A stretch of 25,682 bases of DNA from an uncultured Lachnospiraceae bacterium. GTDB taxonomy: Bacteria > Bacillota > Clostridia > Lachnospirales > Lachnospiraceae. The stretch covers positions 1-25,682 of the forward strand of contig CAKRIL010000039.1 of the NCBI GenBank assembly GCA_934343915.1, read 5' to 3'. Below are positions 16,826-24,465 of the stretch, piece by piece (positions within the stretch are counted from its first letter, which is position 1; each line of letters opens with the position of its first letter). The notes beneath the pieces were generated by a model. That model ran no database searches. It was not told the origin of the DNA and saw only the letters and a program-made list of their open reading frames with translations. Both the position numbers and the translations under genes were made by a program.

Positions 16826-17731
16826 TTAATGGTTATTTTGTGTGCCTGACCTGCTCTTATGCGCTGTGAGCATACCGAGCACATCTTCGAATGCAACCCC
16901 GTCGGTAAGCGGTGTGCTGTAAGTATCACTTACCTTAATGCATTTTCCGATAAAGCGTGCAGCAAGCACTACTGCATCCTTGAGACTGTCGCCCTGAATA
17001 AGAGATGCACTTATCACGGACGAGAATACATCACCTGTTCCGCATCTGGAAGCACCCGTCTTCTTCATTCTGATAAGCCCATGAAAGCCGCGGTCATAAA
17101 TGTAGTTGCCGATATATTGTCCGGCATCAATTCCGGATATTACGACAAGACCGTTTCCACCCTTCATTCTCCCGGAAAGCTTGGCGGACAGCTCATAGAG
17201 ACTGTTCGAGAGAGCACTTCCCTTAAGCTTACTTACGGCATCATAGGAGATGTCTGTAAGAAAACAGGCTTCGGTGAGATTGGGGGTAAGCACATTGCTT
17301 AATGTGACCAGCTCCTTCATATGCCCGAGCATGGAGCTTTCATAAGCGGAATAGAGTCTGCCGTTGTCCCCCATCACAGGATCCAATATGAAGGTGCCGT
17401 CCGGCATCAGGAACTCATGTACGAATTCCGAGGTAATGTCAATCTGCCCGGGGGATGAAAGATAACCGGCAAGAACGGCATTAAAGCTCAGTGACAGTCT
17501 GCGCCACTCGGCAATATAGCTGTCAAGTACGTCAGTCATATCGTGCTTATAGAAACTGTCATAGGCTGTGTGATTGGAAAAGACAGCGGTTGGAACAGGG
17601 CATGCCTGAACTCCGAGTGCAGATACAATAGGCAGTGCAACAGTGAGAGAGCACCTGCCAAAACCACAGAAGTCGTTGATAAGTGCAAGCTTTTTTTGTG
17701 TCGAATGCCGTGTAACTGTACGTGAATCCAT
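16826..17731 (-). CDS. pdxY: Pyridoxal/pyridoxamine kinase (PdxY/PdxK-like)
   Basis: The kinase phosphorylates B6 vitamers to the 5'-phosphates in the cytoplasm. The 301-residue ribokinase-fold protein shows NDFCGFGRCSL near the N-terminus, FSNHTAY (51-57), LDPVMGDNG (116-124), LTPN (148-151) and the anion-hole motif SRCGTGDVFSS with catalytic Asp234. These fit the PdxY/PdxK group rather than hydroxymethylpyrimidine kinase. The start is supported by AGGAG upstream. It forms a salvage operon with the ECF S component and is divergent from serC, whose product needs pyridoxal phosphate. The choice between pdxK and pdxY is a naming matter that sequence alone does not settle. Confidence 0.85.
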   Translation of the reverse strand: MDSRTVTRHSTQKKLALINDFCGFGRCSLTVALPIVSALGVQACPVPTAVFSNHTAYDSFYKHDMTDVLDSYIAEWRRLSLSFNAVLAGYLSSPGQIDITSEFVHEFLMPDGTFILDPVMGDNGRLYSAYESSMLGHMKELVTLSNVLTPNLTEACFLTDISYDAVSKLKGSALSNSLYELSAKLSGRMKGGNGLVVISGIDAGQYIGNYIYDRGFHGLIRMKKTGASRCGTGDVFSSVISASLIQGDSLKDAVVLAARFIGKCIKVSDTYSTPLTDGVAFEDVLGMLTAHKSRSGTQNNH

Positions 17732-17891
17732 AATAAAATACTCCTAGTCTCAATGCTTTCATATACAATAGCATTCAATGTGGTTATATAAAACTGCCAG
17801 TTTTGAATATTTTGACCATACCAGTTGCAGCATGAATGTGAAAAAAATGGTAAATTAGTTTCACGCAATTACTTTTTACCACATTAAAGTA

Positions 17892-17920
17892 TTGACTTAT
17901 TAATGCCAATGAGTTAGAAT
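17892..17920 (+). promoter_or_regulatory. Sigma-A-type promoter of serC-serA
   Basis: TTGACT (17892-17897), a 17-base spacer and TAGAAT (17915-17920) give a leader of about 100 bases before serC. The rest of the 17732-18024 divergent spacer must also hold the pdxY promoter, which I could not place with confidence. Confidence 0.75.
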
Positions 17921-18024
17921 TCAGTTTAACATCTTGTGAATATTTTGACATTATTCGCATATTAGTAGAAAGATGTTATACAAATATAACGCGCCGCAAG
18001 TGGTGACAATTAGGAGGCAATGAT

Positions 18025-19107
18025 ATGGGAAGAGTGTATAATTTTTCTGCCGGACCTGCTGTATTACCGGAAGAGGTCTTAAAAGAAGCTGCTGACGAAA
18101 TGCTTGACTACAAGGGAACGGGAATGTCCGTTATGGAGATGAGTCACCGCTCTAAGGCTTATGAGACAATTATTAAGGAAGCAGAGGCTGATATCAGGGA
18201 GCTTATGAACATCCCTGATAATTACAAGGTATTATTTTTACAGGGCGGTGCATCACAGCAGTTCGCCATGATACCTATGAACCTTATGAAGAACAAGAAG
18301 GCTGCTTACATTGTCACGGGACAGTGGGCTAAGAAGGCATATCAGGAGGCTAAGCTTTACGGTGATGCGGTTGAGGTCGCTTCATCGGCTGACAAGACCT
18401 TCTCATACATACCTGACTGCTCCGACCTTGATATACCTGAGGATGCGGACTATGTATATATCTGTGAGAATAACACAATCTACGGAACTAAGTTCAAGGA
18501 GCTGCCTAACACCAAGGGGCATACACTTGTAGCTGACGTATCATCCTGCTTCTTATCGGAGCCTGTCGATGTGACAAAGTACGGTGTTATCTACGGCGGT
18601 GTTCAGAAGAACATTGGTCCTGCGGGAGTTGTAATTGTTATTATAAGAGAAGACCTTATAACAGAGGATGTGCTTCCGGGTACACCTACCATGTTAAGAT
18701 ACAAGATTCATGCAGACAACGGCTCACTCTACAACACACCACCTGCTTACGGCATCTACATCTGCGGCAAGGTATTCAAATGGTTAAAGAAGCAGGGCGG
18801 TCTCGCAGCCATGAAGGAGCGCAATGAGAAGAAGGCTAAGATATTATATGACTTCCTCGACAAGAGCAGGCTTTTCAAGGGAACGGTAGTTCCTAAGGAT
18901 CGTTCGCTTATGAATGTGCCTTTTGTTACGGGAAATGAGGAGCTTGATGCGAAGTTCGTCAAGGAGGCAGCGGCAGCAGGCTTTGTCAACCTCAAGGGAC
19001 ACAGAACGGTCGGCGGCATGAGAGCAAGCATCTACAACGCCATGCCGATTGAGGGTGTAGAAAAGCTCGTTGAATTCATGAAAAAGTTCGAGGAGGAGAA
19101 TGCATAA
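18025..19107 (+). CDS. serC: Phosphoserine aminotransferase
   Basis: SerC transfers an amino group from glutamate to 3-phosphohydroxypyruvate, the second step of serine synthesis, and also acts in some pyridoxal phosphate routes. The 360-residue length is typical. Family blocks are NFSAGPAVLPEEVL at the N-terminus, EMSHRSK with His41-Arg42 for phosphate binding, LFLQGGASQQF, DVSS (171-174) and GGVQKNIGPAG with the cofactor lysine at 195. The ribosome binding site is TAGGAGG. Its stop overlaps the serA start by one base (TAATG), showing tight coupling. Confidence 0.97.
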   Translation: MGRVYNFSAGPAVLPEEVLKEAADEMLDYKGTGMSVMEMSHRSKAYETIIKEAEADIRELMNIPDNYKVLFLQGGASQQFAMIPMNLMKNKKAAYIVTGQWAKKAYQEAKLYGDAVEVASSADKTFSYIPDCSDLDIPEDADYVYICENNTIYGTKFKELPNTKGHTLVADVSSCFLSEPVDVTKYGVIYGGVQKNIGPAGVVIVIIREDLITEDVLPGTPTMLRYKIHADNGSLYNTPPAYGIYICGKVFKWLKKQGGLAAMKERNEKKAKILYDFLDKSRLFKGTVVPKDRSLMNVPFVTGNEELDAKFVKEAAAAGFVNLKGHRTVGGMRASIYNAMPIEGVEKLVEFMKKFEEENA

Positions 19108-20270
19108 TGGTCAAGGTTAATTGTCTTAATAAGATTTCCAAGGCGGGAATGAAGCTCTTTTCCGATAAGTACGAGATAGTTGATGATTTTGCACAGTCTG
19201 ATGCGGCACTTGTAAGAAGTGCTGCGATGCATGATATGGAGCTTCCTGAGAATCTTCTTGCAGTGGCAAGAGCAGGTGCAGGAACCAACAATATTCCTCT
19301 TGATAAATGTGCGGCAAAGGGTATTGTCGTATTCAACACTCCGGGAGCAAATGCCAACGGTGTAAAGGAGCTTGTTGTTGCCGGACTTTTGATGGGTTCG
19401 AGAGACCTTGTCGGCGGTATGAAGTGGGTCGAGGATAACAAGACGGACGAGAATATCGGCAAGACTATGGAGAAGGCTAAGTCAGCCTATGCCGGACATG
19501 AGATAAAGGGCAAGAAGTTGGGCGTAATAGGTCTTGGTGCGATTGGCGTACTTGTAGCCGATGCGGCAATCAGCCTTGGTATGGAGGTATACGGCTGTGA
19601 TCCTTTCCTCTCTGTTGAACATGCGCTCAATCTTTCAAGGGAGGTTAAGCTTGTAAAGACAAGGGATGAGATATTTGAGCAGTGTGATTACATAACAGTT
19701 CATGTTCCGCTTCTTGATGATACAAAGGGCATGATTAACAGCCTCACAGTTGAGAAGATGAAGGACGGCGTTGTCATCCTGAACTTCGCGCGTGACCTTC
19801 TTGTGAACGATGATGCAATACTCGCCGGTATCGCATCGGGGAAGATTGCACGCTATGTGACAGACTTCCCTACAGCCAAGCTTGCAGGACAGCCGAAGGT
19901 TGTTGCCTTCCCTCATCTCGGAGCATCAACGGAGGAGTCCGAGGACAACTGTGCTGCAATGGCGGTTCGTGAGCTCATGGACTATGTCGAGAACGGAAAT
20001 ATCAAGAATTCCGTCAACTATCCTGCATGTGACATGGGTGTATGCAAGAGCACGGCAAGAATCCTTATCAACCATAAGAATATCCCTGCCATGATAAGCA
20101 GCTTCACAACTGTTGTCGGTGAGGCAGGAATCAATATTGACAATATGATAAGCAAGAGCAAGGGCGACTATGCTTATACAATGTTCGACGTTGCGGGTGT
20201 ACCTTCTGAAGAGCTTATAGACAGAATGAAGGGCATGGAGGGCGTTGTAAAGGTAAGAGTGCTGGCGTAA
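19107..20270 (+). CDS. serA: D-3-phosphoglycerate dehydrogenase with C-terminal ACT domain
   Basis: SerA oxidises 3-phosphoglycerate with NAD, the first step of serine synthesis. The 387-residue protein has the substrate-domain block ARAGAGTNNIP (54-64), the Rossmann motif GLGAIG (142-147), Arg229 in LNFARD, and His270 in FPHLGAST. From about 318 a short ACT domain begins (INHKNIPAMISSF, VGEAGINIDNM), which is the expected serine-feedback site. The usual catalytic Glu region (a VFExEP-type motif) is replaced by TDFPTAK (252-258), so the Glu is not visible. The gene is coupled to serC and ends at a strong terminator. Confidence 0.95.
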   Translation: MVKVNCLNKISKAGMKLFSDKYEIVDDFAQSDAALVRSAAMHDMELPENLLAVARAGAGTNNIPLDKCAAKGIVVFNTPGANANGVKELVVAGLLMGSRDLVGGMKWVEDNKTDENIGKTMEKAKSAYAGHEIKGKKLGVIGLGAIGVLVADAAISLGMEVYGCDPFLSVEHALNLSREVKLVKTRDEIFEQCDYITVHVPLLDDTKGMINSLTVEKMKDGVVILNFARDLLVNDDAILAGIASGKIARYVTDFPTAKLAGQPKVVAFPHLGASTEESEDNCAAMAVRELMDYVENGNIKNSVNYPACDMGVCKSTARILINHKNIPAMISSFTTVVGEAGINIDNMISKSKGDYAYTMFDVAGVPSEELIDRMKGMEGVVKVRVLA

Positions 20271-20287
20271 GATATGCAGAATAATTA

Positions 20288-20319
20288 AGGTGTCAAAGCA
20301 TGCTTTGGCACCTTTTTTT
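20288..20319 (+). terminator. Rho-independent terminator of serC-serA
   Basis: AGGTGTCAAAG (20288-20298) pairs with CTTTGGCACCT (20303-20313) with one G-T pair, followed by seven T. The same stem theme, GGTGTCAAA, appears in the terminator at 15952 and as an unpaired relative at about 20334. Confidence 0.9.
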
Positions 20320-20365
20320 ATGTAATAGGGTTCAGGTGTCAAAACATCCTGATTTATTTTAAAAG

Positions 20366-20434
20366 TGTATATCATGTTATATTTATACATATCAGCTCCG
20401 TTGTACGAAGCAAGTTGTTCTAAGGGCTCTGAAA
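20366..20434. repeat. Truncated half copy (copy C) of the palindromic repeat element
   Basis: The segment aligns with 24023-24091: a TGTAT-type end, ATATCAGCTCCGTTGTACGA, AGCAAGTTGTTCTAA and GGCTCTGAAAA. The match then stops, and neither the central hairpins nor the second arm is present. The break lies about 17 bases before the -35 box of the XRE-TPR regulator gene. Confidence 0.8.
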
Positions 20435-20450
20435 ATAATTATTCACTTTG

Positions 20451-20479
20451 TTGTGGTAAAATTGGATTAGTTGTAGTAT
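20451..20479 (+). promoter_or_regulatory. Probable promoter of the XRE-TPR regulator
   Basis: TTGTGG (20451-20456), a 17-base spacer and TAGTAT (20474-20479) lie about 40 bases before the TTG start at 20521. Confidence 0.5.
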
Positions 20480-20520
20480 AGTAGACATATAATACATTTT
20501 TGGAGGAGTCAAGGACAACA

Positions 20521-21966
20521 TTGTGGGATACATATGAAAATTATATAGGTGGAATTATCAGGCATGAACGTTTTAGACTTGGATTAAATGTAAATGATGT
20601 ATGTGGTGGAATATGCAGTGTGGCAGTGTATTCTAAGATTGAACGCGGGGAATATGCCGGTGGAATTCATGTGCTCAGGGCATTGTGTCAGAGACTTGGA
20701 ATCAATCAGGACAGGTGTGGTGTATATCTGGCTAAGGCGGAATATGATGATTTAATGAATAGAATGTATATTCTTGAAGACATCAAAGATGGAAAAATTG
20801 ACAGGGCAGAGGAACGGCTTGCATGCTATGAGAGAACATATAAGAATATTCCGCTTAACAGTCAGTTTGTTTCGTTTATGAGGGGTCGACTGGCAGAACT
20901 TAAACTTAATAATACAGAGGCACTTGAATACTATGAGAATGCTGTTAAACAAACTATGCCGTGGTATCCGGATAGACAGAATATATCCTGTTTGACAATA
21001 TATGAAGCATACATGATATTCGGTGTGGCAAGGATAAAAGCAAGGCTTCATGATGAGACTGCGGCGTACAAGCTGTATAGGTTATTACTGAATTATTGTA
21101 TGAATTCTAATATTGAAAAGTGGATTTTAGTCTGCATATATCCTAAGGCAGTATGTGAAATAATAGATATTATTGGGATAGACAAGATGGGTATCAGGGG
21201 TGTAAATGACATGCTGGAGCACTGTGAAAATGCCCTGAACATGCTTGTAGATACATCAAGACTTCATTATATCCGGTCTATACTTAGAAACATCATCAGT
21301 TTTAAGTGCAGACTTGGTAACAATGACGACAATATCAAGGATTACAAGGAGCTGTTGGATGCCATAGAAAAGCTGTTTGATAAGTATGGACATGAACGTG
21401 AACTGTTTGAGTGGTATCCATATTATGTTGACTGTGGATTCTACTGCGTGAATGAACTTATTGCTGAGCGAAGAAGTATGAGAGGCATCTCCATAGAGGA
21501 ACTTGCCGGGTTTAAATATAGCGAAATAGGAAAGTACAAATATTTTATTAAGCATGAGAGAATGATTCTCTCGGTATATATTGATTGCTTTGGCAAGATG
21601 GAAAAATATGAAGCTATACCTGATTATGATAAAATGACATCATGGATACCAAATGAGCTTTCAAAGAAGCAATTTGCAAGTGCTGTTGAGAATTTAAATA
21701 TGCGATATGCAAATTGGTATGGAAATGCCGGACGTTATGAGGAGTCGGACGGAATTGCCGAAGAAGGCATCAGAATTGAGATAGAATGTGAAAGAATGCA
21801 CTGTCTTAATATATTGCTGTACTGTCGTGCATGGAATGCGGGGAAAAGAGGTAATGTTTCGGAAAATGATAAAGAACTTTGCCGGTGTGCATACGAAATA
21901 GCTAAATTTAAAAAACAAAATGCAAGAATGGAGCTATACAGTAACTGGCTGGAAAAACATATTTAA
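20521..21966 (+). CDS. XRE-type helix-turn-helix regulator with TPR-like C-terminal region
   Basis: The start is placed at TTG 20521. The upstream in-frame TTG at 20500 overlaps the GGAGGAG ribosome binding site and is unlikely, and no ATG is available near the N-terminus. The 481-residue product has an XRE fold at about residues 11-62 (GIIRHERFRLGLNV, VYSKIERGEYAGGI, LRALCQRLGI). Some 400 helical residues follow, with TPR-like pairs such as RGRLAELKLNNTEALEYYENAV. This arrangement is typical of the RRNPP group of peptide-responsive regulators, but no peptide gene is evident nearby. The divergent HTH lacks a perfect consensus, so DNA binding is inferred. A lipoprotein gene follows after about 115 bases and may be a target. 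Confidence 0.75.
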   Translation: MWDTYENYIGGIIRHERFRLGLNVNDVCGGICSVAVYSKIERGEYAGGIHVLRALCQRLGINQDRCGVYLAKAEYDDLMNRMYILEDIKDGKIDRAEERLACYERTYKNIPLNSQFVSFMRGRLAELKLNNTEALEYYENAVKQTMPWYPDRQNISCLTIYEAYMIFGVARIKARLHDETAAYKLYRLLLNYCMNSNIEKWILVCIYPKAVCEIIDIIGIDKMGIRGVNDMLEHCENALNMLVDTSRLHYIRSILRNIISFKCRLGNNDDNIKDYKELLDAIEKLFDKYGHERELFEWYPYYVDCGFYCVNELIAERRSMRGISIEELAGFKYSEIGKYKYFIKHERMILSVYIDCFGKMEKYEAIPDYDKMTSWIPNELSKKQFASAVENLNMRYANWYGNAGRYEESDGIAEEGIRIEIECERMHCLNILLYCRAWNAGKRGNVSENDKELCRCAYEIAKFKKQNARMELYSNWLEKHI

Positions 21967-22082
21967 TGAAATTTTCTTCATTTGTCATGGTGCGATATAA
22001 AAAAATGGCTTATAATAAAGTTGTACTATTAATAGTAAAAAATGTAAGATACATAGGCATAAAAGTGAAAAGGGGGCGTTAT

Positions 22083-23243
22083 ATGAAAAAAAATAAGATT
22101 ATATTAGGGTGCACATTTTTAGCTGCCGCAATGACAGGGCTTACGGCATGCAACACTAAGCAGGAGAATAACGATGGCATGCAGACGACTGTTGAGAGTA
22201 CTGAGACAGTGCAGTCAGACATAAGCATACCTGAGCAGCCGGAATACAAAAACACTGTACTCCCAATCGACGACGGGACGGAGAAAAAGCCTGACGTTTC
22301 TTACAGATATAATGAGGAACACAACAGTTGGGATGAGGTGTACAGTCTTGAAAATGTATCTATGATATATGATACAACGGACAACGAAATCTATCTGGAA
22401 TTTGGCGACAGCCGTGAGAAGGTTTCGTGGGCGGTTCAGCGTTCCGGCGGCGGAATGTGGATGAGCATGGGCTTGCTCGACATGACGGAGGACGGCAGCG
22501 ATGATTTGGTCGTGGAGGTTCATGACAGGGAACTGACGCTGTATTTTGTGTATGATTTGAAGAATAAGAAGGATTTATCACCGTTTTATTGCACGGATGC
22601 CTCCAATATTTTCAGTGCCTATATGTATTCTCAATATGCCGAAGAGATAGTGAACGCCGTGAATGAAAATTTTTCCGAAACGCCTGATTTAGAAGGAAAA
22701 AGTGTGGCGGCAGAGGATGACGGAAGCCTGAAAGCCGACTGGATGCATTTGCGAAACGATGCCTACGGTGTTGAAATGTATCAGAATGTAATCGATGATA
22801 AGGTTTTATGCTATCGATGGTATGAACCGCTTGCGCAGGGAACAATGTGGAACTGCGATTTTGACTTCAGCTTCGAGGGCGGGGAGTGCAGAATCTCGGG
22901 CATTGATACTTCTAACGGATACAAAAAATATGCCGAGTTGATTGATGTTTCGGACAACAATGCGATGGAGGGGCATATTGAGTATGACGAAGGGCATTTT
23001 TATATGGTGTTTGACGGAGAAGACATCAATGTAAAGGTGCTGGCACTTGGAAAATACTCGACATTTGAAGTGTATTACCATGGAATAAAGCTTGATACGG
23101 ATGAGTATACGATAGATATTGAAAATGCGGAAAAGCTTTATTTTGAGGTGACGGATGAGGACGGTGACGGTACGGAAGATTCAGTTGTAATCAATAAGAA
23201 GATGAATGGAGAATGGGAACGTACCGCACTCGATATTTTGTAA
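22083..23243 (+). CDS. Lipoprotein of unknown function with a Ca-binding-like motif
   Basis: The ATG at 22083 is chosen because AGGGGG (22071-22076) lies six bases before it and it opens a signal peptide; an in-frame ATG at 21966 touches the previous stop codon. The 386-residue protein has basic MKKNK, a hydrophobic segment and the lipobox LTAC with Cys23. A short Gln/Thr/Glu-rich linker leads to a mostly beta domain (about 60-200) containing DMTEDGSDDLVVEV, reminiscent of FG-GAP/VCBS blades. The C-terminal part ends with DEDGDGTEDS (358-367), an EF-hand-like acidic calcium loop. I do not recognise a family. It is probably anchored outside the membrane and possibly controlled by the preceding regulator. 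Confidence 0.75.
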   Translation: MKKNKIILGCTFLAAAMTGLTACNTKQENNDGMQTTVESTETVQSDISIPEQPEYKNTVLPIDDGTEKKPDVSYRYNEEHNSWDEVYSLENVSMIYDTTDNEIYLEFGDSREKVSWAVQRSGGGMWMSMGLLDMTEDGSDDLVVEVHDRELTLYFVYDLKNKKDLSPFYCTDASNIFSAYMYSQYAEEIVNAVNENFSETPDLEGKSVAAEDDGSLKADWMHLRNDAYGVEMYQNVIDDKVLCYRWYEPLAQGTMWNCDFDFSFEGGECRISGIDTSNGYKKYAELIDVSDNNAMEGHIEYDEGHFYMVFDGEDINVKVLALGKYSTFEVYYHGIKLDTDEYTIDIENAEKLYFEVTDEDGDGTEDSVVINKKMNGEWERTALDIL

Positions 23244-23271
23244 ATTTTCATAAAAGATAAGGAGGACGAGA

Positions 23272-23496
23272 ATGAAAAAACGTGTAAATAAGATTTTTAT
23301 TATTCTTTTTATAGTGGAGGTTGCTGTTAATCTGTTTTTTGGGATTGATTTGGAGTTATATATTTCAATTCCTGTAATTGTTGTAAGTTCGATGTATTTG
23401 GGAGTGCTATATTATATAGTGAATAAGCTCCTGTTTATTGAAGAACTGCTTTTGTCTGTGAACCGCTCAGTGGATGATAGTAAAACAGGCAAATAA
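23272..23496 (+). CDS. Small two-helix membrane protein, unknown function
   Basis: The 74-residue product begins MKKRVNK and has two hydrophobic helices (about 8-24 and 30-51), then a short polar tail. The ribosome binding site AAGGAGG is strong, and the gene lies 28 bases after the lipoprotein stop, so the two are probably co-transcribed. The length, basic start and tail give no family signature. Confidence 0.7.
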   Translation: MKKRVNKIFIILFIVEVAVNLFFGIDLELYISIPVIVVSSMYLGVLYYIVNKLLFIEELLLSVNRSVDDSKTGK

Positions 23497-23514
23497 TTGT
23501 TTATGATTTTTTAA

Positions 23515-23543
23515 TTGCAAATATTCCTCATATCATATATAAT
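23515..23543 (+). promoter_or_regulatory. Sigma-A-type promoter of yajC
   Basis: TTGCAA (23515-23520), a 17-base spacer and a perfect TATAAT (23538-23543) lie 53 bases before the yajC start. Confidence 0.8.
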
Positions 23544-23596
23544 GATATAAGTTTCAGCCGGTTCACACAATATAATTCCGGTCAAGGAGGAAAGAA

Positions 23597-23899
23597 ATGG
23601 TATTATTACAGGCAGCAGGCGGAGCATCGTCAATTCTTTTATTAGTTGGATATATTGTATTTTTCGTTGTACTTATGTACTTTATTGCAATCCGTCCGCA
23701 GAAGAAGCAGCAGAAGCAGCTCAATGAGACACTTGCATCTATGGAGGTTGGAGACAGCGTTCTTACAACAAGCGGTTTCTATGGTGTTGTTCTTGACATC
23801 ACAGATGATGTTGTTATTGTAGAGTTCGGTAACAACAAGAACTGCCGTATCCCAATGCAGAAGACTGCTATTGTTCAGGTGGAGAAGCCTGAGAAGTAA
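23597..23899 (+). CDS. yajC: Preprotein translocase subunit YajC
   Basis: YajC is the small inner-membrane partner of SecDF in the Sec translocon. The 100-residue protein has one membrane helix (about residues 12-31), then the family signature FIAIRPQKKQQKQ and a soluble domain with VGDSVLTTSGFYGVV, as in known members. The start is supported by GGAGGAAAG. It stands alone here: no secD, secF or tgt is adjacent, and its own promoter and terminator bracket it. Confidence 0.95.
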   Translation: MVLLQAAGGASSILLLVGYIVFFVVLMYFIAIRPQKKQQKQLNETLASMEVGDSVLTTSGFYGVVLDITDDVVIVEFGNNKNCRIPMQKTAIVQVEKPEK

Positions 23900-23939
23900 T
23901 CTTGACCGTGACAACGGACAGGTATAAGTTTACAAGGTG

Positions 23940-23978
23940 TACACCCTTTGCGCTCATTGTGCGGAGGGTGTATTTTTT
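23940..23978 (+). terminator. Rho-independent terminator of yajC
   Basis: TACACCCT (23940-23947) pairs with AGGGTGTA (23965-23972), with additional pairing of CGC/GCG inside, and is followed by six T. Confidence 0.85.
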
Positions 23979-24022
23979 ATGCAATAGTCTGACGCTGCAA
24001 AAATGTACCTTTGGAATTTGAG

Positions 24023-24250
24023 TGTATGACTTTTTATATAATGCATATCAGCTCCGTTGTACGAAGCAAGTTGTTCTAATGACTCTGAAAAAAATATTCT
24101 GCTTCCGCCAACGTTGCAAAATCAGCCATCCATGGCTGTTTGCAACTCAGCCGGCATCCATGCCGTCTGTGGCTGTACGGTAAACAGAGTCCTAAGAACA
24201 ACTAAGCTTCTCCCAAAAGTCGTGATATGCATAATATAAAAAGTCATACA
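24023..24250. mobile_element. Complete palindromic repeat element (copy B), MITE-like
   Basis: The ends are 28-base inverted repeats differing at one position (24023-24050 against 24223-24250). Arms continue inward with GACTCTG (24081-24087) pairing with CAGAGTC (24185-24191). Hairpin 1 (24113-24146) has stems GTTGCAAA/TTTGCAAC and CAGCCAT/ATGGCTG; hairpin 2 (24148-24175) has CAGCC/GGCTG and CGGCA/TGCCG. The element encodes no protein I can support. TATGA at both ends would fit TA-target insertion, as in IS630/mariner-type MITEs, but this is inference. The bases on either side show no gene. Confidence 0.85.
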
Positions 24251-24360
24251 CATCTAAGCTATCAAGCAATATCTTGTCAACGCAAATAGTAAAAAATCAG
24301 ATTGAATTTAATTGAAATTAAAAGCACTGCATAAAAATTGATGTATTTTAACCTAATATA

Positions 24361-24369
24361 TGTTATAAT
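24361..24369 (+). promoter_or_regulatory. Extended -10 promoter of leuB
   Basis: TGTTATAAT (24361-24369) is an extended -10 box with a weak TTGATG at 24338 upstream. The leader to the start codon at 24466 is about 90 bases, and I see no T-box or leader-peptide structure in it. Confidence 0.55.
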
Positions 24370-24465
24370 CGTAACTTGAAAATAAAAAAAAGTTGATGTA
24401 CCATAATTAGAAAAGTAAAAAAGACAGCCGGATACATAAGCGCGGCAGTGATTTGGAGGTATGCT

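Noticed and set aside
24057..24239. 60-residue frame in element B
   Set aside because: It spans both hairpins of the element, has no ribosome binding site, and is not conserved in copy A.
24250..24465. T-box or leucine leader before leuB
   Set aside because: I could not find the conserved T-box sequence, a leader peptide with Leu codons, or an antiterminator pair in this AT-rich leader.
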